From Brevibacillus fluminis (GTDB lineage Bacteria; Bacillota; Bacilli; Brevibacillales; Brevibacillaceae), in the NCBI RefSeq assembly GCF_003710825.1, contig NZ_RHHQ01000004.1:62001-126000 (forward strand): a stretch of 64,000 nucleotides of DNA. Reading direction: 5' to 3'. This document shows positions 15,471 to 23,100 of the stretch, piece after piece. Numbering within the stretch: position 1 is the first letter of the stretch; each line of letters opens with the position of its first letter. The position numbers and the translations under genes were made by a program. The notes under the pieces are model-generated. The model was given only the letters and a program-made list of their open reading frames with translations, was not told the origin of the DNA and made no database searches.

Positions 15471-16381
15471 TGCAAGATCATCAACCCAGTCTGACCGCAT
15501 TGATCAGCGCTTTCGGACGCGCGTATCACTCACGCTTCGATTCGCCTCACATTTTTGACGACTTCATGGCGCACCGCTTATTTCGCGAGGGAGAATTCGC
15601 TCTGCTTGGACGAAACATGGCGGCTGCGCTTCCTTTTTTTGCCCCTCAGTATGCCGCTCAGCAGTTGGATCATGACGAAGCACTGTCCATCGTCATGCGC
15701 AACCAGAGTACACCGATCACGCTTTCACGTGCCAAATATACGGAAGATTCACTTCATGCAGCCCTTGCCGATGGCGTGCAGCAGTATGTCATCTTAGGCG
15801 CCGGGTTCGATACGTTTGCGCTCCGAATGCCGCCAACTACGCAGCTGCATGTTTTTGAAGTGGATCATCCCGCGACACAGCAAGAAAAACGCGAACGGAT
15901 TGCTGCTTTTTCGCCAGAGCTTCCTGACTGCCTCCACTTTGTACCTATCGATTTCACCCGAGAACGTTTGACCGACATTTTGCTGGAATCATCTTTTTCT
16001 CCGAATAAACGGAGCTTTTTCAATTGGCTCGGCGTTACGTATTACCTTCCACAGGATGTCGTGCGAGATACGCTCCGGGCCATCGCCCAGCTTGCACCTT
16101 CCGGCAGCACCATCGTCTTCGACTATCTCGATACCGATGCATTCGATCCCGCAAAAGCCGCTCCTCGTGTACAAAAAATGCTTCAGGTCGTAGCCAGAAC
16201 CGGCGAACCGATGCAAACAGGTTTTGACCCACAGACGCTTGGCGCTTTGCTTGCAGACCTTGGCTGGGAGCTGGAAGAAAATCTCGCTCCCGCTGACATA
16301 CAGACTCGCTTTTTCCAAGGACAGAGCAATGGCTACTCCGCTTTTGAGCATATCCATTTTGCGCGCGCCGTCGTGAAGTAA
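15470..16381 (+). CDS. SAM-dependent methyltransferase, leucine-carboxyl-methyltransferase-like
   Basis: A 303-aa class I methyltransferase of the LCM/PPM1-like family (TIGR00027 type). The SAM-binding motif is VILGAGFDTFALRM (residues about 106-119), followed by the acidic strand HVFEVDHPATQQEK. Later motifs include FFNWLGVTYYLP and a GSTIVFDYLD strand. In actinobacteria and Bacillales these enzymes often methylate carboxyl or hydroxyl groups of secondary metabolites; the target here is unknown. It has its own consensus promoter and a leader hairpin that covers the ribosome site, unlike its neighbours. The upstream MFS pump is in the same direction but clearly a separate unit. Confidence 0.87.
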   Translation: MQDHQPSLTALISAFGRAYHSRFDSPHIFDDFMAHRLFREGEFALLGRNMAAALPFFAPQYAAQQLDHDEALSIVMRNQSTPITLSRAKYTEDSLHAALADGVQQYVILGAGFDTFALRMPPTTQLHVFEVDHPATQQEKRERIAAFSPELPDCLHFVPIDFTRERLTDILLESSFSPNKRSFFNWLGVTYYLPQDVVRDTLRAIAQLAPSGSTIVFDYLDTDAFDPAKAAPRVQKMLQVVARTGEPMQTGFDPQTLGALLADLGWELEENLAPADIQTRFFQGQSNGYSAFEHIHFARAVVK

Positions 16382-16495
16382 CCGAGTTCTGATTAGAAAT
16401 CCTAAACGTCCGCATCAGAACTTTCAATTTTACGGAACAGAGAATGTGGCTTATGATCCTTGTAGATCACACATCAGACAAGGAGTGAGAATGGA

Positions 16496-17086
16496 ATGAA
16501 ACGAATTTGTTTGTTGTTGCCCAATGGATTTGAAGCTGTCGAGGCGAGCGTGTTCACCGATGTGTTCGGCTGGAACAAAGAAGAAGGCGATGGTGCCACC
16601 GAGCTGATTACGGTTGGGACACGCCCTCAGTTGACGTGCACGTGGAACTTTACTGTACTGCCGGAAAAAACGCTCGACGAGGTTACCGTCGACGATTTCG
16701 ATGCGTTGGCGCTACCCGGGGGCTTTGAACAAGCAGGCTTTTATGAAGATGCATATCGTCCGGATGTGCTTGCCTTCATCCGTGAATTCGATCGTCAAAA
16801 CAAGGTCATTGCTTCGATCTGCGTCGGCGCGCTGCCAATCGGCAAAAGCGGGGTCCTGCAAGGTCGCAATGCAACGACGTATAACTTGAGCAATCGCAAC
16901 CGCCAAAATCAGCTTGCCGAAATGGGTGCGAACGTGCTTGGCGATGAGCCGATCGTCGTCGACCGGAACGTCATCACCTCGTTTAATCCTTCGACTGCAT
17001 TCGATGTGGCGTTCACGTTGCTCGAAATGCTGACTTCGACCGAAAACTGCAATGTGGTGAAAAAGCAGATGGGCTTTATCGCCTAA
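16496..17086 (+). CDS. DJ-1/PfpI-family protein
   Basis: A 196-aa protein of the class I glutamine-amidotransferase-like fold. It shows the N-terminal ICLLLPNGFEAVEASVF strand and helix with the conserved acidic residue, the ALPGGF loop, and the nucleophile elbow with C109 in IASICVGALP. The length and C-terminal SFNPSTAFDVAFTLLEML helix match DJ-1/ThiJ relatives, which act as glyoxalases, chaperones or proteases, or are simply uncharacterised. AAGGAGTGAGAA precedes the ATG. It is probably monocistronic, being followed by a convergent hairpin. The precise activity cannot be assigned. Confidence 0.88.
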   Translation: MKRICLLLPNGFEAVEASVFTDVFGWNKEEGDGATELITVGTRPQLTCTWNFTVLPEKTLDEVTVDDFDALALPGGFEQAGFYEDAYRPDVLAFIREFDRQNKVIASICVGALPIGKSGVLQGRNATTYNLSNRNRQNQLAEMGANVLGDEPIVVDRNVITSFNPSTAFDVAFTLLEMLTSTENCNVVKKQMGFIA

Positions 17087-17095
17087 CAAATGACA

Positions 17096-17132
17096 AAAAC
17101 GCCGACCATGCTTCTCAACATGGCTGGCGTTT
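17096..17132. terminator. hairpin terminator between convergent units
   Basis: AACGCC...CCATG pairs with CATGG...GGCGTT, with AAAA before and TTTC after. It can serve the DJ-1-like gene (plus) and the VWA gene (minus). Confidence 0.65.
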
Positions 17133-17175
17133 CGTCGTTCATGGTATGCTTGTCACTGAACCACCAACGAAAAAC

Positions 17176-18195
17176 CTACAAATAACGAGCGATCATTCGA
17201 ACTAGCTTTGCAGGGAACTCTTGCAAATTCGTAATATCCAAAAATCTGTCATTCCCATAGATTTCACTAATTACATCCTTGTCTTGACCGATTGCGGCTG
17301 CAAGTACCGTAATACCTTTCCGTTCGTACTCCTGTATGGTCTGTTTCATATCGTTCACAGCATAACTTCCGGTATAGTCATCCATCGCTTTCGGCTGTCC
17401 GTCGCTGATGCTAATCAACAGCTTTGTCTTTTGGGGGGATTTCACTAACCGTTCCGCCATGATTCTGAGTGCCATCCCATCCCGATTATTACTTCTCGCA
17501 CGAATCCTCATTAACCTGTAGCGATCAGTGGCATCCGGTTTATCAAAGTCCGTATAAGCAAAAATCGACATTTGCTCCATCTTCGAAACATCCGCCGTAT
17601 CACCATTAATCAAAATGGGAATCTGACAAAGTTGACAATATTCATATACCGCAATGACTGCTCGTTTCGCTGCTTCTAATCTCCCGTAAGCCGACATCGA
17701 TGCGGATTCATCAACTCGCAGACCAACGACAAGGGAAGGGGATTCCGTTGGAGGACGTTTCTTGGCAAAATAACGGTAATCCCGATAAGCGACGCTGTCT
17801 GCTTGAAATTTGCTGCCATAGTATCGACTCCTTGCAAAGTCGGATGCCACCTCATGTTCTAAGTAGGGAAGTGTCTTTCTGGCAATCTCTTGCACAATCG
17901 GCATGAGTCCTTTGCTAAGCTGGACATATTCCTGTTGGTCCTCCCATTCGAAGTCCGGACGGTGAACAATGAGTTTTACTTTTTTATGAATCGAATCGGA
18001 AATAAATTCTCTTGCCTCTTGATTCAGCTTTTTACGGAAAGCTCGTTCCTTTTGTTTCGCATCCTCTGACATCGATTCGAGATTTGCCTGATGATAAGCG
18101 GGTAAGCCATCCTCTCCCAAGTCAGAGCTTTCCATCTGGAGAGATTCGTCAGTGACACGGGTAGAACCACTGTCACTATCGGCAGATTTTTTCAA
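17176..18195 (-). CDS. VWA-domain protein, partner of the MoxR-type ATPase
   Basis: Given here from a TTG at 18195 (AAGGG nearby), 339 aa. An acidic low-complexity N-terminus is followed by a helical stretch. The von Willebrand A domain begins near residue 155, with a metal-ion site D162-x-S164-x-S166 (DESASMS) and a later SDGQPKAMDD loop. The same frame stays open upstream to 18303 and that extension looks coding (residues such as SDDAIEIRTWGDIDETG), yet contains no ATG, GTG or TTG. A -1 shift at the A9 run at 18292-18300 in the ATPase gene would enter this frame exactly, giving an AAA+-VWA fusion. So the true N-terminus is uncertain. VWA proteins of this type are adaptors or substrates of MoxR AAA+ ATPases in maturation and conflict systems. 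Confidence 0.82.
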   Translation of the reverse strand: MKKSADSDSGSTRVTDESLQMESSDLGEDGLPAYHQANLESMSEDAKQKERAFRKKLNQEAREFISDSIHKKVKLIVHRPDFEWEDQQEYVQLSKGLMPIVQEIARKTLPYLEHEVASDFARSRYYGSKFQADSVAYRDYRYFAKKRPPTESPSLVVGLRVDESASMSAYGRLEAAKRAVIAVYEYCQLCQIPILINGDTADVSKMEQMSIFAYTDFDKPDATDRYRLMRIRARSNNRDGMALRIMAERLVKSPQKTKLLISISDGQPKAMDDYTGSYAVNDMKQTIQEYERKGITVLAAAIGQDKDVISEIYGNDRFLDITNLQEFPAKLVRMIARYL

Positions 18196-18245
18196 TGCGA
18201 TTCCCTTTTTCTCATCAAGGTTGTCTTTGGCGAAACCAGTCTCGT

Positions 18246-19388
18246 CTATATCTCCCCATGTCCGAATTTCGATGGCATCATCCGATTTTCGTTTTTTTTT
18301 AACTCAATCTGCGCTTCTACCAAGCTGGCAAACAATCCGTGATTGGTAAGTGCTTCTTCCAACAGTTTTATTTCTTCCGAATCGGTTGTCATTTTATAGA
18401 TGACCTTATGATAAAGGGATTCGTTTGCGGAAGCTCCTTCGGCAATTGCATCTGCCCAGTAAAAAAACGAACGCATTCCAGCCACGCCTTTGATCGCATT
18501 GGCCCGCGCTGTTTTGTCCAAAATCATAATGATATCCGCTAAAATTCCTAGCATGTTTTCGTCTTGAAATCCGGTTTTGGCTTTCACACGCTCCATCATG
18601 ATTTCTTTTGTCGGAAGGTCCATCTTTTCCGTATGCTGAACCCTGTCGCGAAGCGCTTCGTTCAACGGTCTGGTGCCGGCATAGCTGCGGTTTGTCGTGA
18701 TGACCGCGATGAAGTCTGGATGCCTGTGTATGATCTGGGTAGGAAGGTTTATGCTGCCATCCAGCTCCAGGGCAGAGTTTAATGCTAGTAACACCGCAGC
18801 ATCACGAATCACGTTTGGTTCTTGGATTTCTAAGAGATATCCTTTTTGATAGGCTCTGACGATCTCTGAAGGGTAAAAGCGGTATTCAACCGCTTCGCCA
18901 TCGGTGTTTTCGGCTACGCGCTTCAATAATTGCTTCATTTTGATGGAAGCTTGTTCCTCAGTAATCCCCAGTGTGTTCCTCAATACGTCCGTAATGCTTT
19001 GAAACCCATCGCTTTCGTATAGTGCTTGTAATGCGGCTTGTTCAGCAGGCTCCATTCTCTCTATATGTTCGGGAGATATGACCGGCAATATCGCCCCAAT
19101 GATATCGGATTTATCCATATCGGCAAAACAAGTCACTTTCGTATACGGCAGTCCAAAATTCGCGGATAATGCTTTTGCTAGCTGTGTTTTGCCAGAACCG
19201 GCGTCCCCTTCCAACAAAATATTCGCGATTTTCATTTCCCCACGATTCCAGTTACGCTTGATTTCTCTACTTATGCGCAGTTCTTCTTCACTGACCTTAT
19301 GCGTGCCTGGTTTTTGCCAAACAAGCTTTTTTTCTACATCGGTCAATTGTCTTCCCGGTGATAAAAGAAAGTCTCCAAATTCAGTCAT
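18246..19388 (-). CDS. MoxR-type AAA+ ATPase
   Basis: A 380-aa AAA+ protein. Walker A is G61-D-A-G-S-G-K-T68. The sensor/Walker B region is LLEIQEPN, with EIQE in place of the usual DE. A later segment FIAVITTNRSYAGTRPLNEALRDRV contains the sensor-1 Asn (NR) and the arginine-finger region. MoxR ATPases remodel or insert cofactors into protein partners, usually with a VWA protein encoded next door, as here. It starts with GGAGGAG before the ATG, 16 bases after the DUF6530-like stop. Near its end the frame crosses nine A, after which only 14 codons remain. A -1 slip there would instead continue into the VWA frame. Confidence 0.88.
   Translation of the reverse strand: MTEFGDFLLSPGRQLTDVEKKLVWQKPGTHKVSEEELRISREIKRNWNRGEMKIANILLEGDAGSGKTQLAKALSANFGLPYTKVTCFADMDKSDIIGAILPVISPEHIERMEPAEQAALQALYESDGFQSITDVLRNTLGITEEQASIKMKQLLKRVAENTDGEAVEYRFYPSEIVRAYQKGYLLEIQEPNVIRDAAVLLALNSALELDGSINLPTQIIHRHPDFIAVITTNRSYAGTRPLNEALRDRVQHTEKMDLPTKEIMMERVKAKTGFQDENMLGILADIIMILDKTARANAIKGVAGMRSFFYWADAIAEGASANESLYHKVIYKMTTDSEEIKLLEEALTNHGLFASLVEAQIELKKNENRMMPSKFGHGEI
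18292..18300 (-). other. candidate -1 slippery run (A9) between AAA+ and VWA frames
   Basis: On the coding strand the ATPase frame reads TTA-AAA-AAA-AAC, which contains an A_AAA_AAA heptamer like that of dnaX. Slipping back one base leads to AAA-CGA-AAA-TCG and then, without stop, into the VWA protein. The VWA frame has a TGA just upstream (18304-18306) and no usual start codon for 108 bases. This may be a programmed frameshift, a polymorphic tract or a sequencing indel. Confidence 0.5.
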
Positions 19389-19404
19389 CCCAATCTCCTC
19401 CGTG

Positions 19405-19884
19405 CTAATATCCCAATTCCTTTAACACTCTTGATAACGTTCTCAGTCGCTCGCTGATCATCTCATCGTCTTTGCTCAAAGCCTGGCTGAACAGCTTGAT
19501 ATCTTCATTAATTTTCTCATTGTCCGTACAAATCGCTACGCTCATCGCATCCCCTTGCAGACCGACTCGGTCAAGCTCGGGCTTCTGCGGGTCATAAAGA
19601 TGCTCATATCTGTATGCATCACGGAAATGTTCGATCGTTCGGCAAATCAGAATGGACAGGTCAAGAACGCGATGGAGTGGCAGTTCCTCCGATTTCTCTG
19701 ACCATGTTTCTCCCGTATATCTCCAAACCTTGGCAGAAAGATCAACCTTTCCTGTATCGTTCCACTGAGCCAACCCCAGTGATAGACCTTTCGCATCTGT
19801 GTTCCTGGCGAATCTGCCATCAACCCGTTCATAATTTTTCGATACGACAACAGGCTTATGATTCAATGTTGTAGGTATTTTCAT
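19405..19884 (-). CDS. DUF6530-like protein, first gene of the AAA+/VWA unit
   Basis: A 159-aa soluble protein with no signal peptide or membrane segment. The N-terminus (PVVVSKNYERVDGRFARNTDA), the central Trp-containing strands (AKVWRYTGETW) and the VLDLSILICRTIEHFRDAYRY helix match, from memory, a family annotated DUF6530, found beside AAA+ and VWA genes; this should be verified. It leads a three-gene operon with the ATPase and VWA genes and has its own promoter at 19985-20013. AAGGGGAAGAAC precedes the ATG. The role is unknown. By position it could be the substrate or effector that the MoxR-VWA pair acts on. Confidence 0.7.
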   Translation of the reverse strand: MKIPTTLNHKPVVVSKNYERVDGRFARNTDAKGLSLGLAQWNDTGKVDLSAKVWRYTGETWSEKSEELPLHRVLDLSILICRTIEHFRDAYRYEHLYDPQKPELDRVGLQGDAMSVAICTDNEKINEDIKLFSQALSKDDEMISERLRTLSRVLKELGY

Positions 19885-19984
19885 GTTCTTCCCCTTCTCT
19901 CCGTTTACTGGATACCACCTTGCTGCCCATCTAATCTGATGCGTGAACTTTTGATGGGGTTCAGCTGGATCTTACTTGTCAATT

Positions 19985-20013
19985 ATTAAACAACATATAG
20001 ATGTGTTTGTAAA
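19985..20013 (-). promoter_or_regulatory. sigma-A promoter of the DUF6530/AAA+/VWA operon
   Basis: On the minus strand TTTACA (20008-20013), 17 bases, TTTAAT (19985-19990), each one mismatch from consensus. An imperfect palindrome of the form AAACA...TGTTT lies just upstream, near 20020-20041, and could be an operator. The region is strongly AT-rich. Confidence 0.55.
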
Positions 20014-20111
20014 TAGAACAAACAAAACTAATTTGTGTTTGTTTTTTTGCATTTCAGGGTTGTTCCGAATTATGTAGCTGAAATGAGTACGAAAATAAGG
20101 CACACAAAACC

Positions 20112-20154
20112 AAAAAAGCCAACTTCCCCGAGTTAACGGAAAGTTGGCTTTTAT
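20112..20154 (-). terminator. Rho-independent terminator of the EamA gene
   Basis: AAGCCAACTT pairs with AAGTTGGCTT around a 15-base loop and is followed on the minus strand by TTTTTT. It isolates the EamA gene from the AAA+/VWA operon. Confidence 0.85.
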
Positions 20155-20216
20155 TGTTTCTCGATCGCAATCAGTCATTCACTTGCTAGACAAAATGGTT
20201 CTTTGTTTGTAGCCGA

Positions 20217-21128
20217 TTACGTCGTCACCGTCATTTTCTTCGGCAGTTGATGTTTCCTTCGGTTGCTTTTTCGATTAACAAAATAAATGCTCAGTATAAT
20301 CAAAACCAAACCGGCCAAAAGCGAATAGGTGAACGGCTCGTGCAAAAACAGCGTTCCAGTCGCGACTGCGATCAGCGGGACGAGGAACGTGAAAGAAGCG
20401 ACCTTGCTCGCTTCACCGCTGTTGATGAGGGTGAAGTAAATGACAAACGCTACTGGAATACCGAAAGATGAACCGAACCCGATCCCCAATAAGTAACTTC
20501 CGTTCCACACGATATCGGACCAGCTTTCCACCCCTGTACCGATCGCCGTCAAAATCGTGCCGCCGATGATGAATTGCAGTGCGACCATCCACAAGGAGTC
20601 GACTTTTCCGCTCTCTTTTTTCACATAGATGACGCCAAGCGCCCAGCTGACTGCCGTCATGAGTGCCATGAGAACGCCGACCAGCGAGACTTGTCCGGAC
20701 AATCCATCTGCACTAACGGCCAAAATGCCTAAAAATCCAATGGCCAACCCAATCAGTTTGAGTAGTGTCATCTTCTCTCCCAGCCACATCCATGCGAACA
20801 ACCCGATCAGCACAGGCTGAAAATAGACCAGGACGGAAAACAAGCCACCCGGCAAATAAATCAAGCCAACGGTCTGGATACCGTAAAAGAATACAGCGTT
20901 GAGCAGCGCTGAAATGGTGTAGCGGTGCCAGTTTTCACGCCAATGAATCTGCTTTCGGCGCGGCAATAAAAACAGGGCCAGAAGTAAACCGCCAAACAAT
21001 GAGCGCATACCTGCGAACAAGATCGGCGGTGTATAATGCAAGGCAACTTTATAAATGGACCAGGATACACCCCAGATCAATACCAATGAGGCGATCGCGA
21101 TCGCTGTTTTTGCTGAAAATTTTCCCAC
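20217..21128 (-). CDS. EamA-family (DMT) transporter
   Basis: A 303-aa membrane protein with ten hydrophobic helices in two EamA repeats. The first repeat starts at the N-terminus (IASLVLIWGVSWSIYK) and the second near residue 150 (SLVGVLMALMTAVSWALGVIYVK). The C-terminal tail is basic. Members export amino acids, metabolites or drugs. It begins at a GTG with AAAGGAGG upstream. Its leader holds a 12-bp inverted repeat whose proximal arm touches the ribosome site. It is a single-gene unit with a clear terminator. The substrate is unknown. Confidence 0.9.
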   Translation of the reverse strand: MGKFSAKTAIAIASLVLIWGVSWSIYKVALHYTPPILFAGMRSLFGGLLLALFLLPRRKQIHWRENWHRYTISALLNAVFFYGIQTVGLIYLPGGLFSVLVYFQPVLIGLFAWMWLGEKMTLLKLIGLAIGFLGILAVSADGLSGQVSLVGVLMALMTAVSWALGVIYVKKESGKVDSLWMVALQFIIGGTILTAIGTGVESWSDIVWNGSYLLGIGFGSSFGIPVAFVIYFTLINSGEASKVASFTFLVPLIAVATGTLFLHEPFTYSLLAGLVLIILSIYFVNRKSNRRKHQLPKKMTVTT

Positions 21129-21143
21129 GATGGGAACCTCCTT

Positions 21144-21240
21144 TTGTTGATAACCCGATTGCTGACTTGCCTGTCAGAAGACATTCTCCTGAAAAATTCT
21201 GCCGCCCGACGAAAAAAGTCCGTTACAAGGTTATCAACAA
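21144..21240. promoter_or_regulatory. 12-bp inverted repeat in the EamA leader
   Basis: TTGTTGATAACC at 21144-21155 and GGTTATCAACAA at 21229-21240 are perfect complements 73 bases apart. The near arm abuts the AAAGGAGG ribosome site of the EamA gene. It may be an RNA stem closing a regulatory leader or a pair of DNA half-sites. A small internal hairpin TGAC...GTCA also lies in the loop. From there to 21421 I see no coding sequence that looks real. Confidence 0.45.
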
Positions 21241-21421
21241 TAGGAGAATCCGACAACCCGGCTGTACCCGCGAAATAGACGGAATCGGGATGGCTCGCTT
21301 GCTTCTGCTCGATTATGAGCCCCTGCCCGCCATTTCCACTGCCGCACGCCAGAAAACGCCCTTACCCTTGCTCGACTCCGCACTTTTAATAGCAGTCTGG
21401 TTGCTGTGCAAGTGACGAGAC

Positions 21422-21466
21422 AAAAAAATCCGGGCGCACGCATTCCTGCGTTTTGCCACGGATTTT
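21422..21466 (-). terminator. Rho-independent terminator of the hydantoinase gene
   Basis: On the minus strand AAATCCG pairs with CGGATTT, with an inner ACGCA/TGCGT pairing, and then a run of T. It follows the stop codon at 21489. Confidence 0.7.
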
Positions 21467-21488
21467 GTCTCAGCACATCTCCTGACCA

Positions 21489-22874
21489 TTATGGCTTAGC
21501 GAATCGTTTCCGATGGAGATACTGTCCAGCACCTGTTGACCCGACATACTGGCGTTCACGTATGACAAAATTACCCCGTGACAGTACTGAGACGACATCT
21601 CCCTGCAGCTTTATCCCCTCAAACGGATTGTAATCCACATTCATGTGGTGTGTGTTTGCGGAAACGACGCGGGTCGCCTTCGGATCGAAAATGACGATGT
21701 CAGCATCGGAGCCAATGGCAATCGTGCCTTTTTTGGGGAAGAGGCCGAACAGTTTCGCCGCTTTTGTCGAGGTGACATCGACGAATTGGTTCAGACTGAT
21801 GCGACCGGCATGCACGCCTTCCGAGAACAGGATGCCGAATCGATCCTCGATGATCGGTCCGCCATTCGGAATTTTGCGGAAATCGTCGCGGCCAAGCTCC
21901 TTCTGCCCGACAAAGTTAAACGGGCAGTGATCCGATCCTATCGTTTGCAAAATCCCGCTGCCAAGTGCGCTCCATAGCGTCTCCTGGTGCCATGCTTCAC
22001 GCAGAGGCGGCGACCAGACATATTTGGCGCCGGCAAAATCCGGGCGTTCCAGCTCATGAATATCGAGGACCAAATACTGCGGACAAGTCTCCCCATAAAT
22101 GTTCCAGCCTTTTTCCCGTGCTTCCGCGATGCGTTGGACCGCTTGGGCACAAGACACATGGACTACGTACAGCTGCGCATCCGCAAGGGCAGTCAACGCG
22201 ATCGCGCGTCCTGTCGCTTCTCCCTCGGCTTCGGGTGGGCGGGTCAACGCATGGTAGATCGGCTCCGTATGTCCGGCAGCGATCGCTTTTTGCGTCAAAT
22301 AATCGATGACATCCCCGTTCTCGGCGTGGACTTGCACAAGCGCACCGATTTCTTTCGCCCGGATCAACGTTTTGAACAAGGTCTCATCATCGGCTTGCAG
22401 CACGTTTTTGTACGCCATGAACACCTTCAAGGACGTAATGCCCTCGTGTTCGACCACGCTGCCGAGCTCCTCGAGAATCGCGTCGTTCGCTTCTGCAATC
22501 ATCAAATGGAAGCCGTAGTCGATAACAGCTTTTCCCCGTGACTTTTCATGCCAGATCCCGATCGCTTCCTGCAAGGTTTGCCCTTTGCTCGATAGGCAAA
22601 AATCGAGGATCGACGTCGTTCCGCCAAAAGCCGCCGCAATTGTACCCGTTGTGAAATCGTCCGATGTCATCGTTCCGCCAAACGGCATGGATAAATGCGT
22701 GTGCGGATCGATGCCGCCGGGAAACAGGTAGCAATGTGCGGCATCAATGATTTCCGCCCCTTCCGCATCAAGGCTCTCGCCGATCGCGATCACTTTTTCT
22801 TGATCAATCAGGACATCCGCTTGATACGTATCAGAGGCAGTGACGACCGTTCCTCCACGAATGATTTTTTTCAT
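21489..22874 (-). CDS. dihydropyrimidinase / D-hydantoinase
   Basis: A 461-aa amidohydrolase-fold enzyme with all the family's dinuclear-zinc ligands visible: H58-x-H60 in DPHTH, carbamylated K150 in SLKVFMAYK, H183 (VQVHAEN), H239 (YVVHVSC) and D315 (SDHCP). It opens the rings of dihydrouracil or dihydrothymine in reductive pyrimidine breakdown, or 5-substituted hydantoins. The length is normal. No beta-ureidopropionase or dihydropyrimidine dehydrogenase is next to it. However, the window also encodes a probable beta-alanine pathway at 36.9-39.8 kb, which would use the product of this route. It is a monocistronic unit ending in a terminator. Start ATG at 22874. Confidence 0.92.
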   Translation of the reverse strand: MKKIIRGGTVVTASDTYQADVLIDQEKVIAIGESLDAEGAEIIDAAHCYLFPGGIDPHTHLSMPFGGTMTSDDFTTGTIAAAFGGTTSILDFCLSSKGQTLQEAIGIWHEKSRGKAVIDYGFHLMIAEANDAILEELGSVVEHEGITSLKVFMAYKNVLQADDETLFKTLIRAKEIGALVQVHAENGDVIDYLTQKAIAAGHTEPIYHALTRPPEAEGEATGRAIALTALADAQLYVVHVSCAQAVQRIAEAREKGWNIYGETCPQYLVLDIHELERPDFAGAKYVWSPPLREAWHQETLWSALGSGILQTIGSDHCPFNFVGQKELGRDDFRKIPNGGPIIEDRFGILFSEGVHAGRISLNQFVDVTSTKAAKLFGLFPKKGTIAIGSDADIVIFDPKATRVVSANTHHMNVDYNPFEGIKLQGDVVSVLSRGNFVIRERQYVGSTGAGQYLHRKRFAKP

Positions 22875-23052
22875 TGCTCATTCATCCCTCGCTTCGCATT
22901 CGTTTTCGCCTGACAGGTCATGCGCTTGTCTGTACAACCTATGCGTGTGAGAAGCGGAACATGCTCGGAAGAATGCGTTCCCAAGTGGATGAGAAAAAGG
23001 ATTTTTCGCCGCACGTCTCGTATTTTCAAGTCGATGCGAGAATGCCCCCTGC

Positions 23053-23090
23053 TGAAAAAAAAGAAGATGCACGTTATGCTCTGCACCTTC
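23053..23090 (-). terminator. Rho-independent terminator of the DsbA-like gene
   Basis: GAAGATGCA pairs with TGCACCTTC (one mismatch) and is followed on the minus strand by eight T. It lies 10-45 bases beyond the stop at 23101. Confidence 0.8.
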
Positions 23091-23100
23091 TTTTCTACCA

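Noticed and set aside
18196..18303. Treating the VWA gene as starting only at TTG 18195 and ignoring upstream sequence
   Set aside because: The upstream frame is open and looks coding. Kept as the annotated start for safety, but the frameshift reading is reported as a finding.
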